A stretch of 64,000 nucleotides of DNA from JBGPQJ01 sp963709295 (GCA_963709295.1 CAVPVW010000003.1:806001-870000); one strand, 5' to 3'; shown: positions 42,928 to 52,825, counted from the stretch's first letter. The notes: generated from the sequence alone by a model not told the origin. Numbers and translations: made by a program.

Positions 42928-44066
42928 TATTTGGACTCCTTAATTCGCCCAAACAATCCGCGTTTGGCTGGCGTGAACCTGCTTTTATTTTTCATCGCAT
43001 TCAATCGAAGCGCCGACTCGATGGCTGGATGTTCCGACAACAATCTATTGAATTGCTCAAGGCTGATGCACAATGCTTCGACCGGTCCCTCAATCGCCTG
43101 GAAAGTAAGATCCATGGAGGGAATCTCAAGCATGTCCAATTCAGAGATGCAGGAACCGGATTGCAGGGTCGTGATCAACTCCTCCTGTTTCAAGAAACGG
43201 CTCCGGCGAACTTCAACCTTGCCTTTTGAAATTATGATCAGCCCGTTATCAACCCCTCCCTGACGGGCAAGGGTTGCTCCCGTCGCGAACTGCCTATGGG
43301 TCACCATTTTGGTGATTGTCAGCATTTCCGGGTGGGACAAATTCGGGAGAGCATGATAAACATCCTCGTTGACCAGTTCGCCATCCGAGATGATGACCCG
43401 GCGTGTTGCCCGGCGAGCAAGTATCGGGTCGTGCGTCACGATTAGTATCGTTTTTCCTTCGCGAGCCAGCTGCTCAAAAATATTCAATACCAACTCAGCG
43501 GTTCGTGAATCAAGGTTCCCTGTCGGTTCGTCAGCGATGATGATGGGAGGATCATTGGCGAGGGCACGCGCAATGGCTGCGATTTGCTGCTGCCCGCCTG
43601 AGACACCCGCTGGGAGTTTGTCTGCGAAATCATCCAGGTCCAACCGCATGAGCACGTCATGGGCACGCTGTTCCCGCTCGGAAGGCCGATGAATGTTGCA
43701 ATAATCCATCGGGAGAATGACATTCTCCAGGATGGTCAGGGTGGGTAGAAGCTGGAAAAATTGAAAGACAACGCCCAGGTTTTTTCCGCGCCACTCGGCC
43801 ATCTGTCCTTCTTTGTATTTGTATAACTCAGTGCTGCCTATCCTGACCACACCCGAGGTGGGATGGTCAATCCCCGTGATCATATTGATGAGCGTGGATT
43901 TTCCACTGCCCGACTTCCCCATGATCGCAGTGAACTCGCCCTGATCGAATCCCATATTAATATTCTTAAGTGCAAAAAATTCACCGGCAGGAGTTTTAAA
44001 GGTCTTGACGATATTCTCAAGGCTGATAAATTGACGCGGATGCGTGGAGAAGGCTTGTGTCAACAT
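42927..44066 (-). CDS. ABC ATPase fused to a cyclic-nucleotide-binding-type domain
   Basis: 379 residues. Residues about 15-225 are a MacB/LolD-type ATPase: Walker A GKSGSGKST, Q-loop FQFFQLL, signature VSGGQQQ (one step from LSGGQ), Walker B PIIIADEPTGNLDS, H-loop VTHD. From about residue 240 (MLTITKMVTHRQFATGATLARQGGVDNGLIIISKGKVEV) it becomes a Crp-like cNMP-binding domain ending in RLNAMKNK. There is no DNA-binding helix. The added sensor domain suggests that a ligand gates the transporter. Middle of the operon, with a second ATPase gene upstream. Confidence 0.88.
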   Translation of the reverse strand: MLTQAFSTHPRQFISLENIVKTFKTPAGEFFALKNINMGFDQGEFTAIMGKSGSGKSTLINMITGIDHPTSGVVRIGSTELYKYKEGQMAEWRGKNLGVVFQFFQLLPTLTILENVILPMDYCNIHRPSEREQRAHDVLMRLDLDDFADKLPAGVSGGQQQIAAIARALANDPPIIIADEPTGNLDSRTAELVLNIFEQLAREGKTILIVTHDPILARRATRRVIISDGELVNEDVYHALPNLSHPEMLTITKMVTHRQFATGATLARQGGVDNGLIIISKGKVEVRRSRFLKQEELITTLQSGSCISELDMLEIPSMDLTFQAIEGPVEALCISLEQFNRLLSEHPAIESALRLNAMKNKSRFTPAKRGLFGRIKESK

Positions 44067-44068
44067 GG

Positions 44069-44851
44069 TTATTCCACATCAAACTGCGGGGTGTCTGTTA
44101 ATAACCCGTCTTGAAGCCACAGAACCCGTGAATAACGATTTATAAATCCGGGGTCGTGCGAGACCATCAGGATGGTGTGTCCCTGCTGGACTAGATTCTC
44201 AAAAATTCTGAAAATGGTTTCAGCTGTGGACGTGTCGAGTTTGCCGGTGGGTTCATCAGCCACCAATATGGGAGGATCATTTGCCAACGCCCGGGCGATG
44301 GCTACCCGTTGCTGCTGGCCTCCGGATATGTCCCCCGGCAATTTATAGGCATGCTGTTCCAATTCAACATTTCGGAGAAGCTCAAGCGCGGTCTCCTTGC
44401 TGCGGACAGGCCGGTACAAGCCACAGAAATCCATAGCCAGCATCACATTTTCAACCAGATTAAGTGAAGAAATAAGGTGAAAAGCCTGGTAGATGACGCC
44501 CAGATTGCGTCCACGCCAGGCTGCAGCTTGATTTTCATTTAACCCGTGGACATCCACCCCGCCAATGCGAATCTCACCCTCCGTGACATGGTCCACCGCG
44601 GTGATCAAATTCGCCAGAGTGGTTTTTCCAGCCCCAGACTTGCCCAAAATACCGACAAATTCACCAGGAAGGATATCCAGGTCAATACCACGCAAGGCAG
44701 GGAAATCGCCTGACGCATTTCGATAGACTTTTTTTACTCCTCGCAGCTGGATGAACGGTTCCAAGCCTGCTACGCCATTCGCCCCCGGCATTGATTCTTG
44801 TTTTCTTGTGGCCAACCCCAACTCCAAATCTCGAAAAATTTCTCTTAACAT
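44069..44851 (-). CDS. ABC transporter ATP-binding protein (MacB/LolD type)
   Basis: About 260 residues. Walker A GKSGAGKTT, Q-loop YQAFHLI, signature ISGGQQQ, Walker B PILVADEPTGKLDT, H-loop VSHD. A leader of about 35 residues precedes the ATPase domain (PFIQLRGVKKVYRNASGDFPALRGID). Start uncertain: ATG 44851 has a TATATT box just upstream and no ribosome site, so it may be leaderless; a TTG at 44881 extends the frame. The operon has two ATPase genes for one permease, so they may form a heterodimer. Confidence 0.87.
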   Translation of the reverse strand: MLREIFRDLELGLATRKQESMPGANGVAGLEPFIQLRGVKKVYRNASGDFPALRGIDLDILPGEFVGILGKSGAGKTTLANLITAVDHVTEGEIRIGGVDVHGLNENQAAAWRGRNLGVIYQAFHLISSLNLVENVMLAMDFCGLYRPVRSKETALELLRNVELEQHAYKLPGDISGGQQQRVAIARALANDPPILVADEPTGKLDTSTAETIFRIFENLVQQGHTILMVSHDPGFINRYSRVLWLQDGLLTDTPQFDVE

Positions 44852-45040
44852 TGAAAATATAACACGAATTGAAGGAAGCAATTGTTAGAAACGCATAATA
44901 ATTTCATATTTGAAAACAAGTAAAATCCCCTACCCAAAGAACTTTTATAGTGGAATACGTCGGATTTCTACAATACCTCCTTTCACCATTGTTAAGCCCG
45001 GTTGGATTGAAGAAAAGCTTCAGCGTGATAAAATCCAAAA

Positions 45041-46429
45041 ATGGCTCTTCAATTAAATCCCTATTCCATCCTGTCCATCATCTCGACTATTACCGCCTTC
45101 ACTGTTGCAGCTATTGCATGGAAAAGACGGGCTGTCCCCGGTGCGATTTCACTGGCCTTATTGCTCGTCGCGGCAGGAGTTTGGGCGCTTGCCTACGCCA
45201 TCGAGCTTTCAGTGGTGAGTTTGCAAGCGCAGATATTTTGGTCCAAGGTTGAGTACATAGGAATCATCAATATTCCCGTTCTTTACCTGGTCTTCTCGTT
45301 GGAATACACCCGACAGGAAAGGTATCTCAATAAGCAATCCACTCTCTTATTATGGATTATCCCTGTTATCACCCTCCTCCTGGTTTGGACCAATGAACTT
45401 CACTTGTTGATTTGGAGCGGATTTCAGCAGGTCAATTTCAACAACAATCTTGTCTTTACCGTGGACCACGGTACGTTCTTTTGGATTTATGCGGCTTATT
45501 CATATATTTTGCTCCTGATTGGTGCTGTTATCCTTGTTCAAAATGCGATCACTGCAAAAGGAGCACATCGCAACCAGGCCGCAGTAATGGTTCTGGGGAC
45601 AGCAGTCACATGGATAGGAAATATAGTCTACCTGACCGGCTTAAGCCCCATCCCGGAAATCGACACATCCTCCCTGACACTCACAATCTCCGGACTGATC
45701 TTTGCCTGGGGATTGTTCAGGCTTGGTCTCCTTGACCTTGTGCCCATCGCCGGTGAGAAAGTCCTGGAGAGCCTGGATGACGGCGCCTTGGTGCTCGATC
45801 ATAATAATCGAATTGTCTACATGAACAAGGCGTTTGAATATTACACCGGTGTATGGGCGGAAGAAGTTATCGGTAAACCAGCAGCCGAGGCATTATCTGA
45901 ATTGCCGGGGCTATATTCTGTCCATGCCAACCTGGACAATCTAAATACGGATATCGCTCTGGATAGAGGAGACGGGCAAAAGCTATTCATCAACCTGAGG
46001 ATTGCGCCTATTCAGGACGCTGGAAAAGCCGTTGGGCGGGTTTTCATATTACACGACATAACAGAACGCAAACAGGCCGAGCAACGATTGCTCCCCATCG
46101 AGGATGCTCGAGGTTCGCAAGTGGCCTCCATCCCTGTCTTTATGGTCTTGCGAATGGATGATGGCAAGATCGTGGAGGTCAATCGGTCTTTCATAATCGG
46201 TATGGGATTCCAGCGAGAAGAAGTGATCGGTCGGACTCCCCTTGAAATTGGAATGTGGACAGCGGAGCAGCGATCCGCCCTTCTGCGAGAGCTGCGCGAA
46301 AAAGGTCAATTAACGGAATACCCAATCCAGTTTGGCACACGCTTAAATGGCAGAATACCATTCTTTCTTTCCGCGTCAACCTTGCACTTGAAGAATGATG
46401 GATTCATGATGTGGATCATTCATGAATAA
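45041..46429 (+). CDS. 7TM sensor with two PAS domains and no output domain
   Basis: 462 residues. Residues 8-225 are a histidine-kinase N-terminal 7TM region (ISTITAFTVAAIAWKRRAVPGAISLALLLVAAGVWALAYAIEL through GLIFAWGLFRLGLLDLVPIA). A PAS domain follows (VLESLDDGALVLDHNNRIVYMNKAFEYYTG, ending FILHDITERK), then a second PAS (FMVLRMDDGKIVEVNRSFIIGMGF). It ends at MWIIHE without kinase, GGDEF or methyl-acceptor domain. Either the output is a separate protein, or the gene is truncated; a terminator follows directly. Confidence 0.8.
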   Translation: MALQLNPYSILSIISTITAFTVAAIAWKRRAVPGAISLALLLVAAGVWALAYAIELSVVSLQAQIFWSKVEYIGIINIPVLYLVFSLEYTRQERYLNKQSTLLLWIIPVITLLLVWTNELHLLIWSGFQQVNFNNNLVFTVDHGTFFWIYAAYSYILLLIGAVILVQNAITAKGAHRNQAAVMVLGTAVTWIGNIVYLTGLSPIPEIDTSSLTLTISGLIFAWGLFRLGLLDLVPIAGEKVLESLDDGALVLDHNNRIVYMNKAFEYYTGVWAEEVIGKPAAEALSELPGLYSVHANLDNLNTDIALDRGDGQKLFINLRIAPIQDAGKAVGRVFILHDITERKQAEQRLLPIEDARGSQVASIPVFMVLRMDDGKIVEVNRSFIIGMGFQREEVIGRTPLEIGMWTAEQRSALLRELREKGQLTEYPIQFGTRLNGRIPFFLSASTLHLKNDGFMMWIIHE

Positions 46430-46452
46430 TCCATACGGATAACATCAGGGAA

Positions 46453-46495
46453 AATTGCCGTCATCGAGAAATTGTCGATGGCGGCAATTCTTTTT
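46453..46495 (+). terminator. Terminator of the 7TM-PAS gene
   Basis: AATTGCCGTCATCGA (46453-46467) pairs with TCGATGGCGGCAATT (46475-46489) with one G-U, then CTTTTT. Confidence 0.9.
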
Positions 46496-46604
46496 ACTGG
46501 CTATAATTTTCACCCAGGGTCAATCAGCGCAAGATTCGGGTGGATACCCTCCTCAGGTTTTTATAAAATCCAGTTATAAAAATATTTTCAAATGGAGATA
46601 ACCA

Positions 46605-47441
46605 ATGACCACATCGAATCTCATTCAACTCTCAGAAGATTACAATCGCGTTGAACGCGCAATTGAATATATTCAAAAAAACGCCAACAGACAACCCAAC
46701 TTGAAGGAAGTAGCAGAAAGCGTTCACCTCAGTGAATATCACTTTCAACGGTTGTTCACACGCTGGGCAGGAATCAGCCCAAAACGTTTTCTGCAATTCC
46801 TCACCAAGGAAAACGCCAAAGCTCTGCTCAGGCAGTCCAGTCTGCTCAATGCCACTTACTCTGCAGGTCTTTCAAGCCCCAGCCGGCTGCATGACCTATT
46901 TATCCAATGCGAAGCGGTTACTCCGGGGGAATACAAACTCCACGGGGCTGGGATGTGGATCAAGTATGGATTTCATCCTACTCCCTACGGAGAATGTCTT
47001 ATCGCCTCCACCAACCGCGGAATCTGTTTCCTGGCTTTTGTTACAGATAAAGGTCGTGGGGCGGCTTTGCAAACTATGAAAGCAGAATGGAAAAAAGCAG
47101 ATTGGATTGAAGACTCCACCCAAACGAAACACCATATTCAAGCAATATTCTCTTCCGGTAAGAACTCCATGATAAAACTCCAGGTGAGAGGCACAAATTT
47201 TCAAATTAAAGTATGGGAAGCGCTGTTGAGGATCCCACCTGGGCAGGTGACGAGCTACGAGGAATTGGCGGAAGTGATCGGTGAACCGTCAGCGCCAAGG
47301 GCGGTTGGTAATGCCCTTGCTCATAATCCCATAGCATTTTTAATCCCATGCCACAGAGTTCTGCGCAAGGTTGGCGATTTTGGTAATTACCGCTATGGCC
47401 AGGCCAGGAAAAAAGCAATGTTGATGAGGGAAATAGGATGA
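46605..47441 (+). CDS. AraC-type regulator fused to O6-alkylguanine-DNA alkyltransferase (Ada-like)
   Basis: 278 residues. Residues 13-115 are an AraC helix-turn-helix pair (LKEVAESVHLSEYHFQRLFTRWAGISPKRFLQF). Residues about 120-275 are the MGMT domain: RGTNFQIKVWEALLRIPPGQVTSYEELA, then FLIPCHRVLRKVGDFGNY with the alkyl-acceptor Cys in PCHRV. The N-terminal AdaA methylphosphotriester zinc domain of E. coli Ada is missing, so it cannot sense methylation in the classical way. It repairs O6-methylguanine and may regulate repair genes. Confidence 0.9.
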   Translation: MTTSNLIQLSEDYNRVERAIEYIQKNANRQPNLKEVAESVHLSEYHFQRLFTRWAGISPKRFLQFLTKENAKALLRQSSLLNATYSAGLSSPSRLHDLFIQCEAVTPGEYKLHGAGMWIKYGFHPTPYGECLIASTNRGICFLAFVTDKGRGAALQTMKAEWKKADWIEDSTQTKHHIQAIFSSGKNSMIKLQVRGTNFQIKVWEALLRIPPGQVTSYEELAEVIGEPSAPRAVGNALAHNPIAFLIPCHRVLRKVGDFGNYRYGQARKKAMLMREIG

Positions 47442-47570
47442 CCATGGTTTGATGTAATTGTTTGAGATTCTAACATTCGGCTAATTCTTGATTGATAAAA
47501 TCTATTTATTGGAATCTACAAAACTCTCTTCGCCCAAATCTGCAATTCAATTAAATTACTTTAGAAAACC

Positions 47571-48206
47571 ATGCGAAACCGAAAAATCACTGCCACACAA
47601 CTTGTCATTCATCTATTCGGATGGCTGCCTTTGATTCTCACAATTGCTCAGGTGAGCACCGGGGATATGACCGCCAACCCGATTCAGGCCGTTGAACAAC
47701 GCCTAGGGCGGGTGGCCGTTTATTTCCTGATTGCATCGTTAGCATGCACGCCGATTGTCACCCTCACTGGCTGGCGCGAACCGATCAAACGCCGGAGAGC
47801 CTTGGGACTCTATGCCTTCATGTATGCATCTTTGCATTTCATCGTTTTCGCTGGTGTGGATTATGGTTTTGACGTTTCGCAGATCGCCAGCCTTATTTCT
47901 GAGAAGACATTCATCCTGCTCGGGATTACTGCAGGATTGATCCTGCTTGCGTTGGCGGTTACTTCCTTTCCCTGGTGGATGCGGCAGATGGGAAAAGGGT
48001 GGCAAAATCTGCATAGGACGATTTACCTCGCTGGAGTTATCGTTGTAATTCATTATGCAATGGCGCGAAAAACAAATATCGCTTCGCTAAGTGGGGATAT
48101 TATCCAGCCATTATTTATTGGAATCCTCCTAATGGTCTTATTGCTTCTTCGAGTCCCTGTTATAAGAAGATTTGCAGCCGGCCTTCGATATAAAATTAGT
48201 TCTTGA
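47571..48206 (+). CDS. Ferric-reductase-like heme membrane protein (MsrQ/YedZ-type)
   Basis: 211 residues with about six membrane helices. Candidate heme-ligand His lie in LHFIVFAGVDYGF, WQNLHRTIYLAGVIVVIHYAMARK. RLGRVAVYFLIASLACTPIV matches the MsrQ family, which feeds quinol electrons to the MsrP methionine sulfoxide reductase. No msrP is beside it; the partner may lie elsewhere or differ. Confidence 0.85.
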   Translation: MRNRKITATQLVIHLFGWLPLILTIAQVSTGDMTANPIQAVEQRLGRVAVYFLIASLACTPIVTLTGWREPIKRRRALGLYAFMYASLHFIVFAGVDYGFDVSQIASLISEKTFILLGITAGLILLALAVTSFPWWMRQMGKGWQNLHRTIYLAGVIVVIHYAMARKTNIASLSGDIIQPLFIGILLMVLLLLRVPVIRRFAAGLRYKISS

Positions 48207-48363
48207 TCTACTTTCTTCAATCTATTGTTTCAAACCTTAAAGTTTTCATATTCTATTGAAATATCCCTCAATATGCCGTATAGTATTGCAAACATGATTA
48301 AGGTCTTTTGCACAAAATAAATTATCATAACCGGGAAAGATATAGGAAAGTTTTCATACGATA

Positions 48364-48858
48364 ATGGACGAACCCGAAAATTTATTGGACGTACGCAGCG
48401 TTAAAGGTTTTAAAAGTTTATACTCCAGGCTCCCATTCAACCAAGGCGAGATCATCTGTCCGCTGCCTTGCACCTCGGTGTCCAACAAACCCACTCAACA
48501 TACAGTTCAGGCTGGGCGGTATAAGCATATCGAAGTCGGCGTCATCGCCAGCCTCAATCATTCCTGCAACCCAAATTTGGTACTGGACACGACCCGGATG
48601 CTGGTCATCGCGGCCAGAGACATTTCTCCGGGTGATGAATTAACATTCTTCTATCCCTCCACAGAATGGGAAATGACGGTCCCTTTTATTTGCGCGTGCG
48701 GAAGTACGAATTGCATCCACGTTGTTGCAGGCGCACGCTACCTCTCCCCTGCTGTTCTTGAACGGTACTTTCTAAACCAGCACATTCGAAGAATGATCAA
48801 TGGCTTGCTTACTCGCGCAGCAACACGATATCGCCCTGTTGTTCAAGCCGGTATCTAA
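48364..48858 (+). CDS. SET-domain protein
   Basis: 164 residues. The C-terminal SET core is clear: GVIASLNHSCNPN (NHSCxPN motif), ARDISPGDELTFFYPSTEW (GDELTFxY) and a post-SET-like Cys cluster FICACGSTNCIHVVAG. The N-terminal SET part is short (SVKGFKSLYSRLPFNQGEII). SET proteins methylate protein lysines with SAM; in bacteria substrates are mostly unknown, with ribosomal or nucleoid proteins proposed in some cases. The gene stands alone, with an AGGAAAG site about 13 bases from ATG. Confidence 0.85.
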   Translation: MDEPENLLDVRSVKGFKSLYSRLPFNQGEIICPLPCTSVSNKPTQHTVQAGRYKHIEVGVIASLNHSCNPNLVLDTTRMLVIAARDISPGDELTFFYPSTEWEMTVPFICACGSTNCIHVVAGARYLSPAVLERYFLNQHIRRMINGLLTRAATRYRPVVQAGI

Positions 48859-48976
48859 CTCAAAAATCCAACTTCGCCTTTGACTCCGACCGCCAGTCTG
48901 CATTATATTGTTTACAGGCAGGCGGTAGTTCTTTATTTACGCATCCATGCAGTAAAGATAAAAAAGGAATAACAAC

Positions 48977-49828
48977 TTGATTACCAATCTAAGAGATAAA
49001 ACCGCGATTGTCACAGGAGCCACGAATGGGATCGGCTTGGTCACTGCGCGTGAATTGGCAAAACAAGGCATTAACGTGGTTATCATCAGCCGCAGCCAGG
49101 AAAGATGCGAATTCATAGTTTCTCAATTAAAAAAGGAAACCGGCAATCCAAATATTGAATTCCTTGCATCTGACCTGTCGGTAATGGCCAATGTCCGGCA
49201 GGTCGCCCAGGAATTCATGAAACGGCACAACAGGTTGGATATCCTGGTAAATAACGCAGGAGCAATCTTTTTTCAGAGATTGGTGTCCCAGGACGGATAC
49301 GAAATGACCTTTGCGCTGAACCATTTAAGTTACTTCCTGCTCACAGTTTTATTACTGGACACTCTCAAATCCAGCGCACCATCTAGAATCATCAATGTGT
49401 CGTCCGATGCCCACCAAGGTGGAAAAATAAATCTCGACGATCTAATGTTTACAAGAAAATTTTCAGGCTTTGGGGCATACAGCGCGTCCAAGTTGGCGAA
49501 CATCCTATTTACTTATCAACTTGATGAGTATCTCTCAGGGACGCAAGTCACTGCCAATGCACTCCACCCGGGTTTTGTATCCACCGGGTTTGCCAAGAAT
49601 AATAGTGGATTAATAAAACTGGGGATGGGGATCACAAGTATATTTGCCAAAAAACCAGAAAAGGGTGCAGAAACATCAATTTTCCTTGCCTCATCACCAG
49701 AAGTGGAAGGGGTATCAGGTAAATATTTCTCAGACTGCAAGGAAATCAAGTCGAGTACTTCATCCTACGATAAATTGACGCAAAAAGGCTTGTGGGAAAA
49801 GAGTTTTGAGCTTACTTCAAACGGGTAA
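48977..49828 (+). CDS. Short-chain dehydrogenase/reductase (retinol-dehydrogenase-like)
   Basis: 283 residues, classical SDR: TAIVTGATNGIGLVTARELAKQG (TGxxxGIG), LVNNAGAIFF, Ser of SRIINVSSDAH and YSASKLAN (YxxxK). The C-terminal part KYFSDCKEIKSS resembles the retinol dehydrogenase/WW-oxidoreductase group. It starts with TTG 48977 behind AAAGGAA. Substrate unknown. Confidence 0.9.
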   Translation: MITNLRDKTAIVTGATNGIGLVTARELAKQGINVVIISRSQERCEFIVSQLKKETGNPNIEFLASDLSVMANVRQVAQEFMKRHNRLDILVNNAGAIFFQRLVSQDGYEMTFALNHLSYFLLTVLLLDTLKSSAPSRIINVSSDAHQGGKINLDDLMFTRKFSGFGAYSASKLANILFTYQLDEYLSGTQVTANALHPGFVSTGFAKNNSGLIKLGMGITSIFAKKPEKGAETSIFLASSPEVEGVSGKYFSDCKEIKSSTSSYDKLTQKGLWEKSFELTSNG

Positions 49829-49886
49829 AACGATACTCGTAAGAAAGGTGGGGGCCACTTCCGAAGAATACGCTTATTCTGTAATT

Positions 49887-51755
49887 TCAATCCGAGACGA
49901 TATTTCGGCCTTTGTCTTTAGCCCGATATTGAGCCTTGTCAGCTTCCGACAACAATTGCATAAGACTTGTGGTCGTTCGTTTCATTCTCGCCACGCCTAC
50001 ACTTATGGTAACGACCACTTCGCCATCATCCGTTTCGTAGGGAGTGGATCCGATCACTTCCCTCAAGCGCTCTGCCAGAGCCAGGCCACCCTGAAGATCG
50101 GTCTCTGGAAGCAAAACCGCGAATTCTTCTCCTCCGTACCTTCCAAAGATGTCATGTTGACGGACCACCGCTAGACAGCGTTGTGCCATGTCGTGCAGGA
50201 CCTGGTCTCCGATGAGGTGGCCAAAATGATCATTCACGTCCTTGTAATGGTCAAGATCGAAGATCAAGGCGGATAATGGTCGTTTGTATCGGCGCGCATG
50301 CTTAAACGCCTTCTCAGATAATTCAAAGAAGTGCCTGCGATTGAAGATGCCCGTCAAGGAATCTCGAATCGCCAGCTCGTGCAACTCTGCATGCAATCGC
50401 GCATTTCGAATGGCTGCGCCGGCATGGGAAGCAAACAATCCAAGCAATTTCAAGTCCGTTCCATCAAACTTCTTGTCTGAAAAGACAAAGATCACACCTA
50501 GAAATTCACCCCCGTAAACAATCGGTGCACCCGCCACCTTTCCCCACATGGACCTTTTGAGCTTACCCGTAGCCCCGGTATGAAAATCCTCAATCAACAT
50601 GGGCTCGCCGCGCTCCCAAAGAAAACCGGCCAGACCCTGGCCGATCTTGACGGTCTGTTCAATAGGAGGTTGCGTGTCGCCAAGACAAATCGCCAGTTCA
50701 AGCAGCTCTTTCTTGGAGTCATGCACATACAACGCCATCGCCGCCCCTCCGAGTAACTCCACAGCCCTGGGGGCGATCATCCACAGGAGTGTGTCAAGAC
50801 TCAATTCAGCGGCAAGCTCAAGTCCGACCTGGCGGAGAGTTTCCAGCTGATAAGCGTATCGTTTGAGTGATTTTTCAATCCCCTTCTGCTCGCTGATGTC
50901 ACGAACAATGCATCCCACCATGCGGTGTTCACCGATCAAGATCGGGAACGCCTGGACTTGTATGGCATGGGTGACATCCTCTCGAATTACATCTCTCTCA
51001 ATGATCTGAGGTTCGTCAAAGGAAGCCATCGATGACACTGCGATCATCAGGTTGTGAATATCGCTATGGGGTAGTTCGAAGGATTGGTCTTTCGATGGCG
51101 ATAATTCCATGGCGACATCCACAAGAAGTCGACCGATCGTTGCATCGGGACCGATTCCTGTGATCTTGAACATGGCTTGATTCCACTCAATGATTTTTCC
51201 CTTTTCATCAAGCAGAATGATGCCTTCGTGAGCCTGTTCGATCACGCTGCGGAACTTCTGCTCACTCTCGCGCAACGCTGTCTCGGCCTGAAATGGCTGA
51301 GTGATATCCTGAGTCACTCCGATCAGGATATTTCCCTTATTGGTTTTTACCGCAGAAAAACGCGCCTCCACCACGCTTTTATTGCCATCCGGGTGAGAGT
51401 ATTTATTCGTTATTGGTTTTTCCAGCCAGGGAGATTTACCGGATTTCAGAAATTTCATCATTCCCGATTTAAAGGACGCATACTCTTCCTTGGTCCTATT
51501 TTCTTTCGGGAGCATCATGAACTGCACATCCCATAAAGGTTTATTCAGAACGTCTCTGGATTTGAAACCGGTGATATTTTCCTGTGCGGAATTCCAGTAG
51601 ATGACTATTCCGGATTCATTGGTAATGGCAACCCCATGCTGAAGATTGTCGAGCACGTCACTGGAGGACAGGCTTGATGGAATTTCCAGATTAGCTGTTT
51701 GCTTCTTTTCTCTTGCCAAACATCCCTCCACGGCAAGGAAAACATAGCCACCCAC
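49887..51755 (-). CDS. PAS-PAS-GAF diguanylate cyclase
   Basis: 622 residues as an open frame; the true start may be TTG 51719, just after GGAGGG. Domains: PAS 1 (VLDNLQHGVAITNESGIVIYWNSAQENITG), PAS 2 (FRSVIEQAHEGIILLDEKGKIIEWN), a coiled linker, GAF (LETLRQVGLELAAELSLDTLLWMIAPRAVELLGG), then GGDEF (RDSLTGIFNRRHFFELSEKAF) with active GGEEF. RQHD, five residues before GGEEF, is the inhibitory RxxD site, so product feedback by c-di-GMP is expected. No hydrophobic span, so cytosolic. Confidence 0.93.
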   Translation of the reverse strand: MGGYVFLAVEGCLAREKKQTANLEIPSSLSSSDVLDNLQHGVAITNESGIVIYWNSAQENITGFKSRDVLNKPLWDVQFMMLPKENRTKEEYASFKSGMMKFLKSGKSPWLEKPITNKYSHPDGNKSVVEARFSAVKTNKGNILIGVTQDITQPFQAETALRESEQKFRSVIEQAHEGIILLDEKGKIIEWNQAMFKITGIGPDATIGRLLVDVAMELSPSKDQSFELPHSDIHNLMIAVSSMASFDEPQIIERDVIREDVTHAIQVQAFPILIGEHRMVGCIVRDISEQKGIEKSLKRYAYQLETLRQVGLELAAELSLDTLLWMIAPRAVELLGGAAMALYVHDSKKELLELAICLGDTQPPIEQTVKIGQGLAGFLWERGEPMLIEDFHTGATGKLKRSMWGKVAGAPIVYGGEFLGVIFVFSDKKFDGTDLKLLGLFASHAGAAIRNARLHAELHELAIRDSLTGIFNRRHFFELSEKAFKHARRYKRPLSALIFDLDHYKDVNDHFGHLIGDQVLHDMAQRCLAVVRQHDIFGRYGGEEFAVLLPETDLQGGLALAERLREVIGSTPYETDDGEVVVTISVGVARMKRTTTSLMQLLSEADKAQYRAKDKGRNIVSD

Positions 51756-51926
51756 CAGAAACGGGTGGTAAATTTCCCCATGATCTTCAATCCCTGGAGG
51801 ATTTTGCCCCCTGGTATTTTAAAAATAAATACAGGATTGAAGTCCCATTAATTAAAATTCTATTCGAGAATTCAGACCTGCCACCTTACGAAAATGCAAA
51901 CTTTGCGGCAAAACCAGCCCTTCAAA

Positions 51927-52825
51927 CTAGTCTGGCAGGCATCGAGCAATGAGCACAGAACTACCCGCATAATAGGCCAATTTCCTTGAAACCGAACCCA
52001 TTAACCATCCGCGCATAGCACCCAACCCCCTTGATCCTGAAACGATCAGATCAACGGAAAGATTTCGGGCAAACGAGATGATCTCTTCGGCTGCATCGCC
52101 ACGGGCTAACTGCGCGGTCGCGTGGATTTTGTGACCAGCAAGGCTTTCAATGGTAGCCTTGATAATTCGCATGCCTTCCATGTCCGCCGCCAGTCGCTGT
52201 GCCTCACTTTCTTCGCTCACCGAGCTGGCAACCGAAGGCATGATCACGCCTCCAGGGAAGGGTTCTGCGATCACAGGCAAAACCTTTGGCGGGACGACAT
52301 TCATCACCACCACTTCAGCACTTTCCGGGATCGGAAAAGCGCCGAGATAACTGCATGCGATATCGCTGCAGGGAGAACCGTCCACGACAAGCAATATCTT
52401 TTAAGACCTTTGTATGGGGCGCGGACGATGAGTACGGGAAAACGGCCGTCCTCGAGCAGATGCATCGCCACTCCGCCAATCGGGATGCCCAGGGCATTTC
52501 TCAATCCTTTTGCACCCATCACCACCAAGTCCGGTTTATGCTCATCCGCATACTCGAGGATCTTTGCCGAAGGGTAACCCAACAGGAATTCCGTTTTTAC
52601 GGTCAGTCCTTTTTCAGCCAGTCGACTGCCTGTGACCTTAAGAACAGCCTCCATGGTATCCTGCTCGGCAGTTTGCAGAGGAGTAAAGACTCGCAAAGCG
52701 GTTACTACACAATCTGGGGGATGCGGAAGGTCGGCGATGAGGTCAACAGCAGCTCGTGAATGAAGGGAGCCGTCATCGGCCAGTAGAATGTTCCGCAAAC
52801 TGGATTTCCATCCATTCGCGTCCAT
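51927..52825 (-). CDS. Tandem universal stress protein, frameshifted between repeats
   Basis: Two UspA domains of about 150 residues each. Repeat 1: LRNILLADDGSLHSRAAVDL to the ATP motif VVMGAKGLRNALGIPIGGVAMHLLEDGRFPVLIVR. Repeat 2: LLVVDGSPCSDIACSYLGAF to VSGSRGLGAMRGWLMGSVSRKLAYYAGSSVLIAR. The frame breaks between them in a run of A at 52399-52402; one more A restores GLKKILLVVDG. The repaired protein has 299 residues. Start ATG 52825 behind GGAGGTGG. The GxxG-9-G(S) motif in both repeats suggests ATP binding. The homopolymer break suggests assembly error. Confidence 0.87.
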
